DNA of 64,000 nt from CAYWMD01 sp964458575 (GCA_964458575.1 CAYWMD010000029.1:13297-77296); one strand, 5' to 3'; counted from the stretch's first letter, positions 26,855-35,542 are shown. Notes: a model not told the origin generated them from the sequence alone. Numbers and translations: made by a program.

Positions 26855-28015
26855 TTAGTCTCCCAGGGCGATGCCCAGCGAGCGCGCAATCTGCACAAAC
26901 AAGCTGTCGGCGGGCACGGTTCGAATCTTGTTCAGGGCTTCCGCGAGCGGCACGAATTTCAGGTCCGGCGGTTGGAACGCCACCATCACACCCGATTGGT
27001 TCTCCTGAAGGGCGCGCACGGCCGCCGCGCCGTAAGCCAGGCCCAGTTGGCGATCCACGGCGGTGAGCGGTCCGCCTTTGACGAGTTGGCCGAGCGCCAA
27101 CGGGTAGGTTTCATGGTTGACGAGGCGCTGGAGTTGGAGCGCCACGATTTCGGCGGTCTGACCGGACTGCTGGATGACGTGCGTGCTCGCTTCTCCCGTC
27201 GCGCCCGGAGCCAGCGAGGCTTTGAGCGGGTGTGGTGAAGCCGCTGGCGTGGGGGACTGAGAACTCGCGGCCGGCTTCGCGCCTTCGGCAACCACGATCA
27301 GGCCGGGCATCCGCCCCGCTTTCAGCTTCTCGTTCAACTTGGCGGCGAGTTTCCTCAGGTCATAGGGAATTTCGGGAATGAGCACACCGTCCGCGCAAAC
27401 GGCGATGCCGGCCTGCAACGCGAGCCAGCCGGCGTGTTCGCCCGGCACTTCCACCACGCCAATTCTGCGGGCCGACTGCGCCGCCTGGCCGGCGCGCTCC
27501 AACAGCTCGACTGCAAAACTCAGGGCGCTGTTGTAGCCGAACGACAGCATGGTGGCCGCAATCTGGTTCTGGGCGGACTTCGGCACGCAGACGGTTTTGA
27601 GTCCCTTGCGATGCAGCTTCAAAAGAATTCCCAACGCCTGTAGGTCCACGATCGAGATGACCGCCTCGATGTTCTCCCGGTTGAGCAAACGCAACAAATC
27701 GTCCGACCGATCCACTTCCTCGACCCCATTGTCCGCGTTCACCGTGCGAACGTGAAAGGGATCGGTCCGTGAGGCCGTGCCGAGAACGCAGCCGGTTGAA
27801 CCGGCCAGGCTTTCCATCAGCGAGGGAGTGAGCCTCAACTTGCCGTCATCGGGATAACGGTCCGGAAACAACAAACCTTCGTAGCCGTCGCGGATGCCGA
27901 TGATTTCCCAGCCGAGTTGACTAGCCGCGAGAACGGCACCGTGGATGACGGCATTCAACCCCGGCACGTAGCCTCCGCCCAGGTTGATCGCGACTCGTTT
28001 AGTGGCGGTAGTCAT
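26855..28015 (-). CDS. Phosphofructokinase-family protein with altered active site
   Basis: 386 residues with the PFK fold pattern: N-L-G-G-G-Y-V-P-G-L-N-A at the start (11-21), LGTASR (78-83), a GxHAG segment (191-195) and C-terminal L-G-Q-L-V-K-G-G. But catalytic signatures are changed. GGDGS of the nucleotide site reads I-V-D-L-Q (122-126), and the catalytic PKTIDND loop reads P-K-S-A-Q-N-Q (145-151), losing both aspartates; MGR is replaced by PGE. An Ala/Pro/Ser-rich insert lies at ~245-280. It overlaps the response regulator upstream (ATGA) and the activating enzyme follows closely. Probably not a normal 6-phosphofructokinase; it may be regulatory or use another substrate. Confidence 0.75.
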   Translation of the reverse strand: MTTATKRVAINLGGGYVPGLNAVIHGAVLAASQLGWEIIGIRDGYEGLLFPDRYPDDGKLRLTPSLMESLAGSTGCVLGTASRTDPFHVRTVNADNGVEEVDRSDDLLRLLNRENIEAVISIVDLQALGILLKLHRKGLKTVCVPKSAQNQIAATMLSFGYNSALSFAVELLERAGQAAQSARRIGVVEVPGEHAGWLALQAGIAVCADGVLIPEIPYDLRKLAAKLNEKLKAGRMPGLIVVAEGAKPAASSQSPTPAASPHPLKASLAPGATGEASTHVIQQSGQTAEIVALQLQRLVNHETYPLALGQLVKGGPLTAVDRQLGLAYGAAAVRALQENQSGVMVAFQPPDLKFVPLAEALNKIRTVPADSLFVQIARSLGIALGD

Positions 28016-28431
28016 GCCTGGTTTTCAGGTTCGTGTCCGTTTGTGCCCGTTCGCGTTGTTCCGGACGAGACGGCTGTCTCGATGGCCGCCAGCAGCGTCA
28101 CGCGGTCCACGGGTTTTTTGAGATAGGCAGAAGCACCCAGCGCACTCACACGCTCGGCCGTGCCGGGTTCGTCGTGGGCGGTGATGACCACGACGGGCAC
28201 ATGAATGTGTCGGGACTGGAACGCCTGGAGGACGCCAAAACCGTTGACGCCGGGCATTTGCAAATCCAGCAACAGGCAATCCGGCTGGTGTGATGCCAAG
28301 GACGCGAGGAAATCTTCGCCGGACGCAAACTCCTCGACCGTGAATTTGCAACAAAGGAGCAACCGACGAAGCGCCTTCCGCATTTCCGGCTCATCATCCA
28401 GCACCGCAATCACTGATGCTTCCGATTCCAT
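28012..28431 (-). CDS. Single-domain response regulator
   Basis: 139 residues from the ATG at 28431. A CheY-like receiver only: acidic pair in V-L-D-D-E-P-E-M (~9-16), phospho-acceptor Asp in CLLLDLQMPGVNGF (~58), Thr in VVITAHDE, and Lys in Y-L-K-K-P-V. No output domain. It overlaps the PFK-like gene by 4 nt, so it is the first gene of the glycyl-radical operon. A stand-alone receiver could act on a partner protein, possibly the divergent PFK-like protein; that is a hypothesis. Confidence 0.82.
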   Translation of the reverse strand: MESEASVIAVLDDEPEMRKALRRLLLCCKFTVEEFASGEDFLASLASHQPDCLLLDLQMPGVNGFGVLQAFQSRHIHVPVVVITAHDEPGTAERVSALGASAYLKKPVDRVTLLAAIETAVSSGTTRTGTNGHEPENQA

Positions 28432-28750
28432 CCAAGCCGCATCGTGAAGCAAGGAGGCCGGCACGGCTACTAGACCTTGGTATAGTTTTCCACCAGCCGC
28501 TGGGATAGAGCTGGGGTATGACTCGAAGTGGCCGTCAGTGAGCTTCTCCCTCTCCTCCACGTGGAGTGGAGGAGAGGGCTGGGGAGAGGAGGCATTTGGT
28601 TTTTGTGAGCGCCCCTCTCTCCGGCTCTCTCCCCATTCGTTCCTCGTGGGGAGAGAGAGTCAAAAAGCTATGGCGCGGCGATTGACCGCCACGTTCGGTC
28701 GCACTGAGAGACCCTTCGTTCGTAGCCCGGAGCAGGAATTGGGGCTGCGC
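28432..28750. repeat. 319-bp spacer with two purine/pyrimidine hairpins
   Basis: No gene is visible. Hairpin 1 is a perfect 13-bp stem CCCTCTCCTCCAC-gtgga-GTGGAGGAGAGGG (28548-28578). Hairpin 2 is a 10-bp stem CTCTCTCCCC...GGGGAGAGAG with a 13-nt loop (28625-28657). Both have C/T-rich left arms and G/A-rich right arms and look like related dispersed repeats. The region separates the kinase/FixJ pair from the glycyl-radical operon and should hold that operon's promoter. Confidence 0.6.
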
Positions 28751-29368
28751 TTATTTCCTGATGCCCAGCCGCTCGGTGGCACGCACCAGTTCCGCGAGCG
28801 ATTCGACGCCCATCTTCTTCATGATGTTTGCACGGTGGAACTTGATGTTCTGTTCCCCGGTCCCCAAGCCGGCGGCGACCTGTTTATTGAGGCGTCCGGC
28901 CACGATGTGTTTCATCACTTCGTGTTCGCGCGGGGTGAGGGTGGCCAGGCGCGCCGCCAGGGCGGCGGTTTCCGAAATCGTCTGGCGTTGCGACTCGGCC
29001 GTTTGCAGGGCGGTATTCACGGCGGCGACGAACGCAACCGCGTTCACCGGCTTGGTCAGAAAGTCGGTGGCGCCCGCCTTGATGGCGCGGACGCTCATCG
29101 GGATGTCGCCGTGGCCCGTGAGAAAAATAATCGGAATGAGGATGCCCTGATGCGTGAGCCGCCGCTGCAATTCCAATCCATCCAGCTCCGGCATCGCCAC
29201 GTCCAGCACCAGGCAGGCGAGTTCCTGCGGATTGAAGGCTTGCAGGAACTCCTGCGCGGAGGTAAAGCCGCGCGCCTCAAAGCGCTTGCTGCGCAACAGC
29301 CGGGTAAGCGCCTTTACCATCTCCGGCTCGTCGTCGAGCAAATAGACTGTGCCGCTGCGTTTGGTCAT
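28751..29368 (-). CDS. FixJ/NarL-type response regulator
   Basis: 205 residues. N-terminal receiver (acidic pair L-L-D-D-E-P-E; phospho-Asp in CLVLDVAMPELDGLEL at ~57; Thr in IIFLTGHGD; Lys in FLTKPV) followed by a LuxR-type HTH (TLTPREHEVMKHIVAGRLNK, ~143-162). GHGDIPMSVRAIKAGATDFL is the typical FixJ receiver wording. It is a transcription factor activated by phosphorylation, and overlaps the sensor kinase gene upstream (ATGA at 29365-29368), so the two are a cognate pair. The glycyl-radical operon beginning 320 nt downstream is a reasonable target. Confidence 0.9.
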   Translation of the reverse strand: MTKRSGTVYLLDDEPEMVKALTRLLRSKRFEARGFTSAQEFLQAFNPQELACLVLDVAMPELDGLELQRRLTHQGILIPIIFLTGHGDIPMSVRAIKAGATDFLTKPVNAVAFVAAVNTALQTAESQRQTISETAALAARLATLTPREHEVMKHIVAGRLNKQVAAGLGTGEQNIKFHRANIMKKMGVESLAELVRATERLGIRK

Positions 29369-31611
29369 GATTTTTCCGGTGCGCCATTGACGGGAATTTC
29401 AAAATGGAAAACCGCGCCGCGCTCCGGATGAGGTTCTGCCCAAAGCCGGCCGCCATGCGCGTCGGTAATGGACCGGCAAATGGGCAGGCCGAGGCCCAAG
29501 CCTTTCGGTTTGGTTGTGTAAAACGGTTGGAACAGTTGCTCGGGGTTCGCCGGCAGACCAACGCCTTCATCCCGCACCGAGGCCCGCACTTTGTCCTGCT
29601 GACGCACGGTGTGAATATGCAATCGCCGTGTGTCGGAGGGGTTGTTGGACATGGCGTCGGCGGCGTTGAGAATCAGATTCAGGACCAGTTGCTGAAGTTG
29701 CACGCGATCGCCCTTGACTGGCGGCAGATCGTCGGCCAACTGGCGGACCACGACAACCCCACGCGCCAGCAAATCGGCGCGAACGAGGTTGATGACCTCC
29801 TCGATGACGTCATTGAGCGGCACGGATTGGAAGGACATCTCGCCGCGTTTCAGCAAGGCGCGCAATCGTTCAATCACCTGCGCCGCCCGCCGATCCGCCG
29901 CGACGATGTCTGAAAGGATGGCTTGCGCCTCGGCCACGTCCGGCGGTTGTTGGCCGAGGAGTTCCTGCGCCGCCTCGGCGTTGCTGAGGATGATGCCGAG
30001 CGGCTGGTTCAACTCGTGAGCTAGGGAGCCAGACAATGCCCCTAGCGCGTCGACCCGCCCCATGTGCGCGAGATTGTTGCGCAGTTCTCGAGCTTCCTTT
30101 TCCGCGCGCTTTCGCTCGGTGATGTCAACGATGGAGGCCAGGAAGAATTGTCCTTCCGAAGTGTGCATCGGGTTGAGCCCGATTTCCACCGGCACTTCAC
30201 TGCCGTCCCTGCGCCGGCCCCATAATTCCCGGCCCGCGCCCATTTGCCGCGCTTCGGGATGACTGGCGAAACCGGCGCGATGAGCGGGATGATCAGCACG
30301 GAACCGCTCAGGAACCAGAGTTTCGATGGACTGCCCGACCAGCTCCGCACGTTGGTACTGAAAAACTTTTTCCACTTGCGCGTTCACGAGAGCAATCCGG
30401 CCCTCTCGATTCACGAGGATCATCGCATTGGGCGACGCCTCCACGGCCAGCCGAAACCGGCCATCGGTTTCCCGCAGTGAACGCTCCACTCTGCGCCGCT
30501 TCCGCAGGTTTATGACCAGGAGACCGATGAGCGCAGCCTCGCCGAGACAAAGCGCCGTGGCCGAGATGATTTGCCACCGATGAGCTTCCCAAAGCGTCGG
30601 CTCGCGGAACCGGATTTCGCTCCCCGCCGGGAGCCGCGATTCGGGAATCTGCCAGCGGCGCAACTCGCGCCAATCATACACGGGACTCGCCGCCTCAAGC
30701 ACCTGCGGCGCGATGCCCTCCGGCCGTTCACCGCGCAGTATGCGAACCGCCGCGCGTGCTGCCCGCGCGCCCACTTCGGTTTCCTGATAAAGCCGCCCGC
30801 CGATGGCGCCCGACCCGAATTGACTGGCGAAATAGCCAAAGCTGGGGGCATTCGCGACCGCATGGAGGCGTTGCAACGGCGCGTTACCATCGTAAGGCAC
30901 GCCGCTGGCATCCATCACCAACATTACGAAGAGAACGAACGAGCGCGGAGGCAGCATCGCGACGCGCTTCTCCATTTGTTCCAGGGAAAAATCGTTCAAC
31001 CAGGTAAAGCCGACGCGATTGGTGAAGGCCAGAAACTCACGGCGAGATTCGTTCACCCAGAACTTCTCGAGCGGCGAAGCTCCGAACACGACCACGATGT
31101 TGGTCGTGTCGGGTCGCAACTGGAGGATATCCTCAACCAACCCGGGAACATTTACCCGCTGAGTCACCAGGGTGGCGTTGGTCTGCAGCAGTGCCGGGGG
31201 GATCAGACGCGGTTCGGTGGCCATGAATACGATCGGGGTGTTCGCGAAGAGCGATTGCCGGTACTTCGCCATGAATCGGGTGGCGGGCGCGCCAATCGGC
31301 ACCACGAGATCCAGCTGGCGGCTTTCAAAACGCGACTTAAGAAAGGCCACAAACGGCTCTTCCTTTTCCGGCTCGGCAAAGCGCGCGGCGTCCAGGGAGG
31401 CTTCGTAGATGTCCACCGGCTCGCCCAATTCCCGCGCCAGCGTGGTGCGAAAGGCGGAAGCACCCGCGTTGAACGGTGCGATATCGCGGCCAAAGGAGTC
31501 CAGGATCAGCACGCGCTTAGGTGTGGCTGCAGAAGCGAAACAGGTTGTCAGCGCCAGCATTAATCCCAGCCCGACCCAACGCCATCTCGTCTTGGACAAT
31601 CCCGCCGCCAT
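29365..31611 (-). CDS. Sensor histidine kinase with periplasmic ABC-substrate-binding-like sensor
   Basis: 748 residues from the ATG at 31611; a TTG 42 nt upstream is an alternative. Order: signal anchor (~12-29), a periplasmic ABC-transporter-binding-protein-like domain (~30-330, starting P-K-R-V-L-I-L-D-S-F-G-R), transmembrane helix (~346-368), PAS domain with PAC (~380-500), HisKA with SLAHELNQPLGI (His ~532), and HATPase (N-box LNLILNAADAM, G-box DEGVGLP, GLGLGLPIC). The sensor half suggests direct detection of a small periplasmic ligand. It is coupled to the FixJ-type regulator next to it. Confidence 0.88.
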   Translation of the reverse strand: MAAGLSKTRWRWVGLGLMLALTTCFASAATPKRVLILDSFGRDIAPFNAGASAFRTTLARELGEPVDIYEASLDAARFAEPEKEEPFVAFLKSRFESRQLDLVVPIGAPATRFMAKYRQSLFANTPIVFMATEPRLIPPALLQTNATLVTQRVNVPGLVEDILQLRPDTTNIVVVFGASPLEKFWVNESRREFLAFTNRVGFTWLNDFSLEQMEKRVAMLPPRSFVLFVMLVMDASGVPYDGNAPLQRLHAVANAPSFGYFASQFGSGAIGGRLYQETEVGARAARAAVRILRGERPEGIAPQVLEAASPVYDWRELRRWQIPESRLPAGSEIRFREPTLWEAHRWQIISATALCLGEAALIGLLVINLRKRRRVERSLRETDGRFRLAVEASPNAMILVNREGRIALVNAQVEKVFQYQRAELVGQSIETLVPERFRADHPAHRAGFASHPEARQMGAGRELWGRRRDGSEVPVEIGLNPMHTSEGQFFLASIVDITERKRAEKEARELRNNLAHMGRVDALGALSGSLAHELNQPLGIILSNAEAAQELLGQQPPDVAEAQAILSDIVAADRRAAQVIERLRALLKRGEMSFQSVPLNDVIEEVINLVRADLLARGVVVVRQLADDLPPVKGDRVQLQQLVLNLILNAADAMSNNPSDTRRLHIHTVRQQDKVRASVRDEGVGLPANPEQLFQPFYTTKPKGLGLGLPICRSITDAHGGRLWAEPHPERGAVFHFEIPVNGAPEKS

Positions 31612-31813
31612 AACTGAATTACTGATGGTATCGCCCGCGTTGCTTTGCGACAAGCGTCAAGAGCTCCGCGCGGCTCTATTGTGCCACCAACACGGCGCCG
31701 CACGCCGGCACGCACCAGCATTTCGTTGGAAATTCCAGGTCGCATCAATGGCAGATTGCGGAAAGATTTCGCCTGGAGTTAACGCCCTTTTCCCGAGGCC
31801 GCGAATTGGTTGC

Positions 31814-31841
31814 TTGCGTCGGTCGAGCGCTTTCGTAAACT
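31814..31841 (+). promoter_or_regulatory. Possible sigma70-type promoter for tRNA-Leu
   Basis: TTGCGT (31814-31819), a 16-nt spacer and TAAACT (31836-31841) end 14 nt before the mature tRNA 5' end. The match is moderate and was found by eye. Confidence 0.4.
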
Positions 31842-31855
31842 CGCATTACAGTAAT

Positions 31856-31942
31856 GCCGGCGTGGCGGAATTGGCAGACGCGCTAGACTCAAAATCTAGT
31901 ACTCGTGAGAGTGTGTGGGTTCGACCCCCTCCGCCGGCACCA
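31856..31942 (+). tRNA. tRNA-Leu (anticodon CAA)
   Basis: 87 nt with encoded CCA. Acceptor stem GCCGGCG pairs with CGCCGGC (31932-31938), followed by discriminator A and CCA. The D-arm contains TGGCGGAATTGGCAGACGC. The anticodon stem CTAGA/TCTAG encloses loop CTCAAAA, giving anticodon CAA (codon UUG). A long variable arm (TACTCGTGAGAGTGT) marks a class II tRNA as expected for Leu. The T-arm GTGGGTTCGACCCCC is intact. Confidence 0.96.
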
Positions 31943-31956
31943 TTTTCCGAACTGCA

Positions 31957-32220
31957 ATGAAGCGCAAGATATTGATCATCCTCTCCAACCGCTTTAACCG
32001 CACCCAAAAGGCGCGTTTCCTGGAACTGGAATGCGATGCCCGCGGCAACATCTCGAAACAACGCCCGTTGCGCGGGCAGCCACGCCAGCCGTTGTACCAC
32101 GAGGTTTGGGAAAACGACGAGGGGCGGACCGACTTCAACTCGTGTCACAATTTCCGGCGCAAATACGGTCACAAATTGCAGAGGGTTTCCCCGGCAACGC
32201 GACCAAAGCGCAGGTCTTGA
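31957..32220 (+). CDS. Small basic hypothetical protein
   Basis: 87 residues from the ATG at 31957, only 15 nt after the tRNA. The protein starts M-K-R-K-I-L-I-I-L-S-N-R-F-N-R and is Arg/Lys-rich throughout (C-terminus ATRPKRRS), suggesting nucleic-acid binding. No domain is recognised. It is probably cotranscribed with the tRNA, because no terminator separates them. Other frames are also open here, so confidence is moderate. Confidence 0.55.
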   Translation: MKRKILIILSNRFNRTQKARFLELECDARGNISKQRPLRGQPRQPLYHEVWENDEGRTDFNSCHNFRRKYGHKLQRVSPATRPKRRS

Positions 32221-32314
32221 TTTCTTTTCGGTTCATTGGGTGATACTCGCCCAGCCTCGGCAAAGGCGGCGTTTCTTCCTTGTTCTCCCCGCTGATTCGA
32301 TTAGAAAAACCGGC

Positions 32315-33208
32315 ATGCCGATTCAAAATCCGGTGACCGGTTTACTGGCCGCCGCGGTGCTCGGGCTGGGCTGTGCGACCGCGTGGTCCAACACAAACGC
32401 CATGTTTCAGAATTACACTTTGGATTACGATTCACGCGTGGAGGCGGCGTTGCAGGCCCGGCTCGAAGCCGTGGATAATCGGTTGCGTGCGCAGTTCGAT
32501 ATGACGACCGCGCAAACCGCCGTGGGACTGCTCGATTTGAACACACTGCGGCTGGCAATGATCCATCCAGACCGTGAAGAATACGCGGCCAGCGTGCCCA
32601 AGATCGGAATCCTGCTCGCCTATTTTCAATTGCATCCTGCGGCGGCAACCAATCTGGACGCACAAATCCGGCACGAGCTTGGGCTGATGGCCAAGGCGTC
32701 GAACAACGAAACGGCGGCGAAGTTCTCAACCGAACTTGGACTGAAGAAGATTCAAGCCGTGCTCGATTCATATCACTTTTACGACACCAACCACGGCGGC
32801 GGCATCTGGGTGGGCAAACATTACGGCCGGACCGGCGAGCGTTACAGTTCGCCAGTGGGCGACAACTCCCATGCGGCGACCGTGCGACAGTTGTTGCGTT
32901 ATTTTCTCCTGTTGGAACAGGGCCGACTGGTTTCGCCCGCGGCGTCGAAAATGATGCGCGAGATTTTCGCGTCCGCGGACATTCCGCACGACGACATCAA
33001 GTTCGTCAAAGGACTCGCCGGGCGCCACGTGCAGATCATCCGCAAATGGGGTTCCTGGGAGGACTGGCTGCACGATACCGCCGTGGTCACCGGCGGCGGC
33101 CGGCGTTACATACTGGTCGCCCTGACCAGGCATCCGAAGGGAGACGAATATCTCGTCGAGCTGGCAAAAGTCGTGGATGATTTGATGACCGGCGGCGCGC
33201 GGCAGTGA
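32315..33208 (+). CDS. Class A beta-lactamase-like serine hydrolase
   Basis: 297 residues from the ATG at 32315; the frame is open further upstream but lacks a better start. N-terminal hydrophobic signal (L-L-A-A-A-V-L-G-L-G). Active-site pattern resembles PF13354: S-V-P-K (S93-x-x-K96), S-N-N at ~124, and K-W-G where class A enzymes have K-T-G (~239). The usual E166-region motif is not obvious. Likely an exported penicillin-binding or hydrolytic protein acting on peptidoglycan or another ester/amide rather than a proven resistance enzyme. Confidence 0.72.
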   Translation: MPIQNPVTGLLAAAVLGLGCATAWSNTNAMFQNYTLDYDSRVEAALQARLEAVDNRLRAQFDMTTAQTAVGLLDLNTLRLAMIHPDREEYAASVPKIGILLAYFQLHPAAATNLDAQIRHELGLMAKASNNETAAKFSTELGLKKIQAVLDSYHFYDTNHGGGIWVGKHYGRTGERYSSPVGDNSHAATVRQLLRYFLLLEQGRLVSPAASKMMREIFASADIPHDDIKFVKGLAGRHVQIIRKWGSWEDWLHDTAVVTGGGRRYILVALTRHPKGDEYLVELAKVVDDLMTGGARQ

Positions 33209-33215
33209 AACGACG

Positions 33216-33962
33216 TCAGGACCGTCGCGGGTCTGTGATGCGCGCGACCAATTCCGGCAGCACGACGCCGGCGGCACCCGCGAGCGCGAAATGCGCCTGC
33301 GCCGTGAACGGAGTTCGCTCCGGATTGATTTCCACGACCGTTGCCCCGCTGCGCAACGCTTCCGCTGGCAACGCGGCGGCGGGATAAACAACCGTGGATG
33401 TGCCAATCGAGAGGAAGACTTCACAACTCGTGCTCGCGTGCGCCGCCAAGGTCATCTCCGCTTCCGGTAGTGGCTCTTCGAACCACACCACGTCGGGCCG
33501 TAAGTGGCCGCCGCAGTTCGGGCACCTGGGGGGAACGTCGCCCGTTTCCCGCCAGTTCGAAATGATGGTTCCCTCGTCAAAACATTTTGTCCGCGTGATG
33601 TTGCCGTGCAATTCGATGACCTGTTGACTCCCGGCCCGTTGATGGAGGCCGTCCACGTTTTGCGTGATGAGGTGGAACTGCGGGAAGAGCTTTTCCATTT
33701 CGGCCAGTGCGACGTGAGCGGGATTGGGTTTTGCTTCGGCCACCAGCTTGCGCCGCCATGCATACCATTCCCAAACCAATCGCGGATTGCGCTGGAACGC
33801 ACGCGGCGTGGCGAGATCCTCCGACCTGAATTTTGCCCAAAGGCCGGTCTGCGCGTCGCGAAACGTCGGCACGCCGCTTTCGGCGGAAACGCCCGCGCCC
33901 GTGAGCGCAGTGACGCGCGTGGCTTTGGCCAGTCGCTGCAAAAGCTCGGCGGGAATCGTCAT
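33216..33962 (-). CDS. cobB: Sirtuin NAD-dependent protein deacylase
   Basis: 248 residues from the ATG at 33962, which overlaps the upstream stop (ATGA). Motifs: ALTGAGVSAESGVPTFRD (NAD site), LITQNVDGLHQRAG with the catalytic His in IELHGN, and G-T-S-T-V-V-Y-P. Sirtuins remove acetyl or other acyl groups from lysines using NAD+. The zinc ribbon looks incomplete: the second pair is C-P-N-C, but the first reads K-C-F-D-E with only one Cys, so one zinc ligand appears missing. Adjacent to a ModF-like ATPase gene. Confidence 0.85.
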   Translation of the reverse strand: MTIPAELLQRLAKATRVTALTGAGVSAESGVPTFRDAQTGLWAKFRSEDLATPRAFQRNPRLVWEWYAWRRKLVAEAKPNPAHVALAEMEKLFPQFHLITQNVDGLHQRAGSQQVIELHGNITRTKCFDEGTIISNWRETGDVPPRCPNCGGHLRPDVVWFEEPLPEAEMTLAAHASTSCEVFLSIGTSTVVYPAAALPAEALRSGATVVEINPERTPFTAQAHFALAGAAGVVLPELVARITDPRRS

Positions 33963-35542
33963 GCTCGAATCATCGCTGACTTCATGCGTCCGCCCGAGAG
34001 ACGCAGGACATGCGAGATGCAACGCGGAAGTTCATCTTCGTGATGGGAAACGAAGATCAGGCCCGCGCCGGTTTGGGACACCACCCGGTCAACGGCAGCG
34101 AGCAACGTCCGGCGTTGGGTTGCGTCCAGGCCCTGGCAAGGTTCATCCAGGATGAGCAGGCGCGGTTGCTTGACCGCGGCCCGCGCGAGCAGAACGAGAC
34201 GTTGTTGCCCGAAGGAAAGTTCGCCAAACGGCGTGGAAGCTTGCCGGGCCAGTCCCAGGTCCAGCAACCACTGCCGGGCCATCGCACGCTGCCGCCGCGA
34301 GCACGTTTGATGAAGCCCCACCGAATTGAAATGGCCCGAGCAAACCACTTCCAGGGTTTCCCAGGTTGCGGGATAATGTTGATGCAATTCCGGGGACATC
34401 CAACCAATCTGTTGGCGCGCGTGCCACAGCGCCTGGGTGGAATCGGTTTGTCGGCCGAAGAGCCGGATGTCCGACGAATAGACTTGCGGATGATCGCCCT
34501 GAATCAGGTTCAACAGGGTGGTCTTGCCCGCGCCGTTCGGGCCGAGCAACGCCCAGCACTCGCCTTCCTTCAGCGTCCAGTTGACGTTTTGAAGAATGCG
34601 CCGGCGCGCGCCCGTCACGGTCACGTCCCGGAACTCCACGAGCGGTTTGCTGAGACCTCGGCCCCGGCGATGCTTCCGCGCGGCAGGCTTGCGGTCAAAT
34701 TGGCGACTCGTTGCCGCCGTCGTGGCGCCGAATCGTTTGCGCCAGACGACTTGCATCTGCGGCTTTGGTCCTTGGGCAATCACCCGATGCTTGTCTATCA
34801 AGAGCAGATGCGTGCTCGCCGCGGGGATTTCCTCCACGCGATTGGTCGCCACCATGACCGGCCAGCCGCGGCGCATGACGCGGGAGATGACGTGCGCAAG
34901 TTTTCGCCGCGTGGCGGCGTCGAGTCCGGCATAAGGGTCTTCCAGAATCAACAGGCGCGGCGACTTGAGGAGCGTGTGGGTCATGAGCGTCTTGCGCAAT
35001 TCGCCGTTGGAAAGGTGTATGAGTCTCCGGCGCAACAGCGGTTTGATTCCCAGCCAGCTCACAAACTGCCGCCGCCGTTGCAGGAACCGGCGGCGATTTC
35101 CGCGCCGGACATCCACTTCAAACGGATTGCGATCTTCAACGCTGTCCTGCGAAAGAAACTGCGCGACCGTGCGGGGAGACTGGTCGAGGCTGCTGTGCCA
35201 GCGCAATTGGTAGAAAGAACTCTCGTGCATGGCCAGTTCGCGCTGCGTCTGCGGCGAAAGATGGGCGATGTCATCCGCCGACGATGAATCCTCAACGCCA
35301 GGCTCTCCCAACGGGCCGCGCACGTCGCCGTGGACGACCGGGGCCCGGCCCCGGATCGCTTCGATCAGCAACGCTTTGCCCGCGCCGTCCGGGCCGAGCA
35401 TGGCCCACTGTTCGCCCGTCCGCCAGATCCAGTTCGTATGCTTGAACACGACCGACTCGCCGGAGCGGATGCTCACGTTTTCGAGGGCGAGGAATTCCCC
35501 GCTGGCGGAGCGTGCGCCGGTTTTCCGATGAGGTCGCGACAT
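33959..35542 (-). CDS. modF: ModF-like protein with two ABC ATPase domains
   Basis: 527 residues from the ATG at 35542. Two fused nucleotide-binding domains with no membrane part, as in ModF of molybdenum/tungsten clusters. NBD1: Walker A GPDGAGKAL, in which the usual Ser/Thr after Lys is Ala; signature L-S-N-G-E; Walker B LLILEDPYAGLD. NBD2 is complete: GPNGAGKTT, LSFGQQRL, LLILDEPCQGLD, and switch H in FVSHHEDELP. An Arg/Lys-rich linker (~290-310) joins them. No molybdate transporter is nearby, so the partner permease, if any, is elsewhere. Confidence 0.78.
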   Translation of the reverse strand: MSRPHRKTGARSASGEFLALENVSIRSGESVVFKHTNWIWRTGEQWAMLGPDGAGKALLIEAIRGRAPVVHGDVRGPLGEPGVEDSSSADDIAHLSPQTQRELAMHESSFYQLRWHSSLDQSPRTVAQFLSQDSVEDRNPFEVDVRRGNRRRFLQRRRQFVSWLGIKPLLRRRLIHLSNGELRKTLMTHTLLKSPRLLILEDPYAGLDAATRRKLAHVISRVMRRGWPVMVATNRVEEIPAASTHLLLIDKHRVIAQGPKPQMQVVWRKRFGATTAATSRQFDRKPAARKHRRGRGLSKPLVEFRDVTVTGARRRILQNVNWTLKEGECWALLGPNGAGKTTLLNLIQGDHPQVYSSDIRLFGRQTDSTQALWHARQQIGWMSPELHQHYPATWETLEVVCSGHFNSVGLHQTCSRRQRAMARQWLLDLGLARQASTPFGELSFGQQRLVLLARAAVKQPRLLILDEPCQGLDATQRRTLLAAVDRVVSQTGAGLIFVSHHEDELPRCISHVLRLSGGRMKSAMIRA

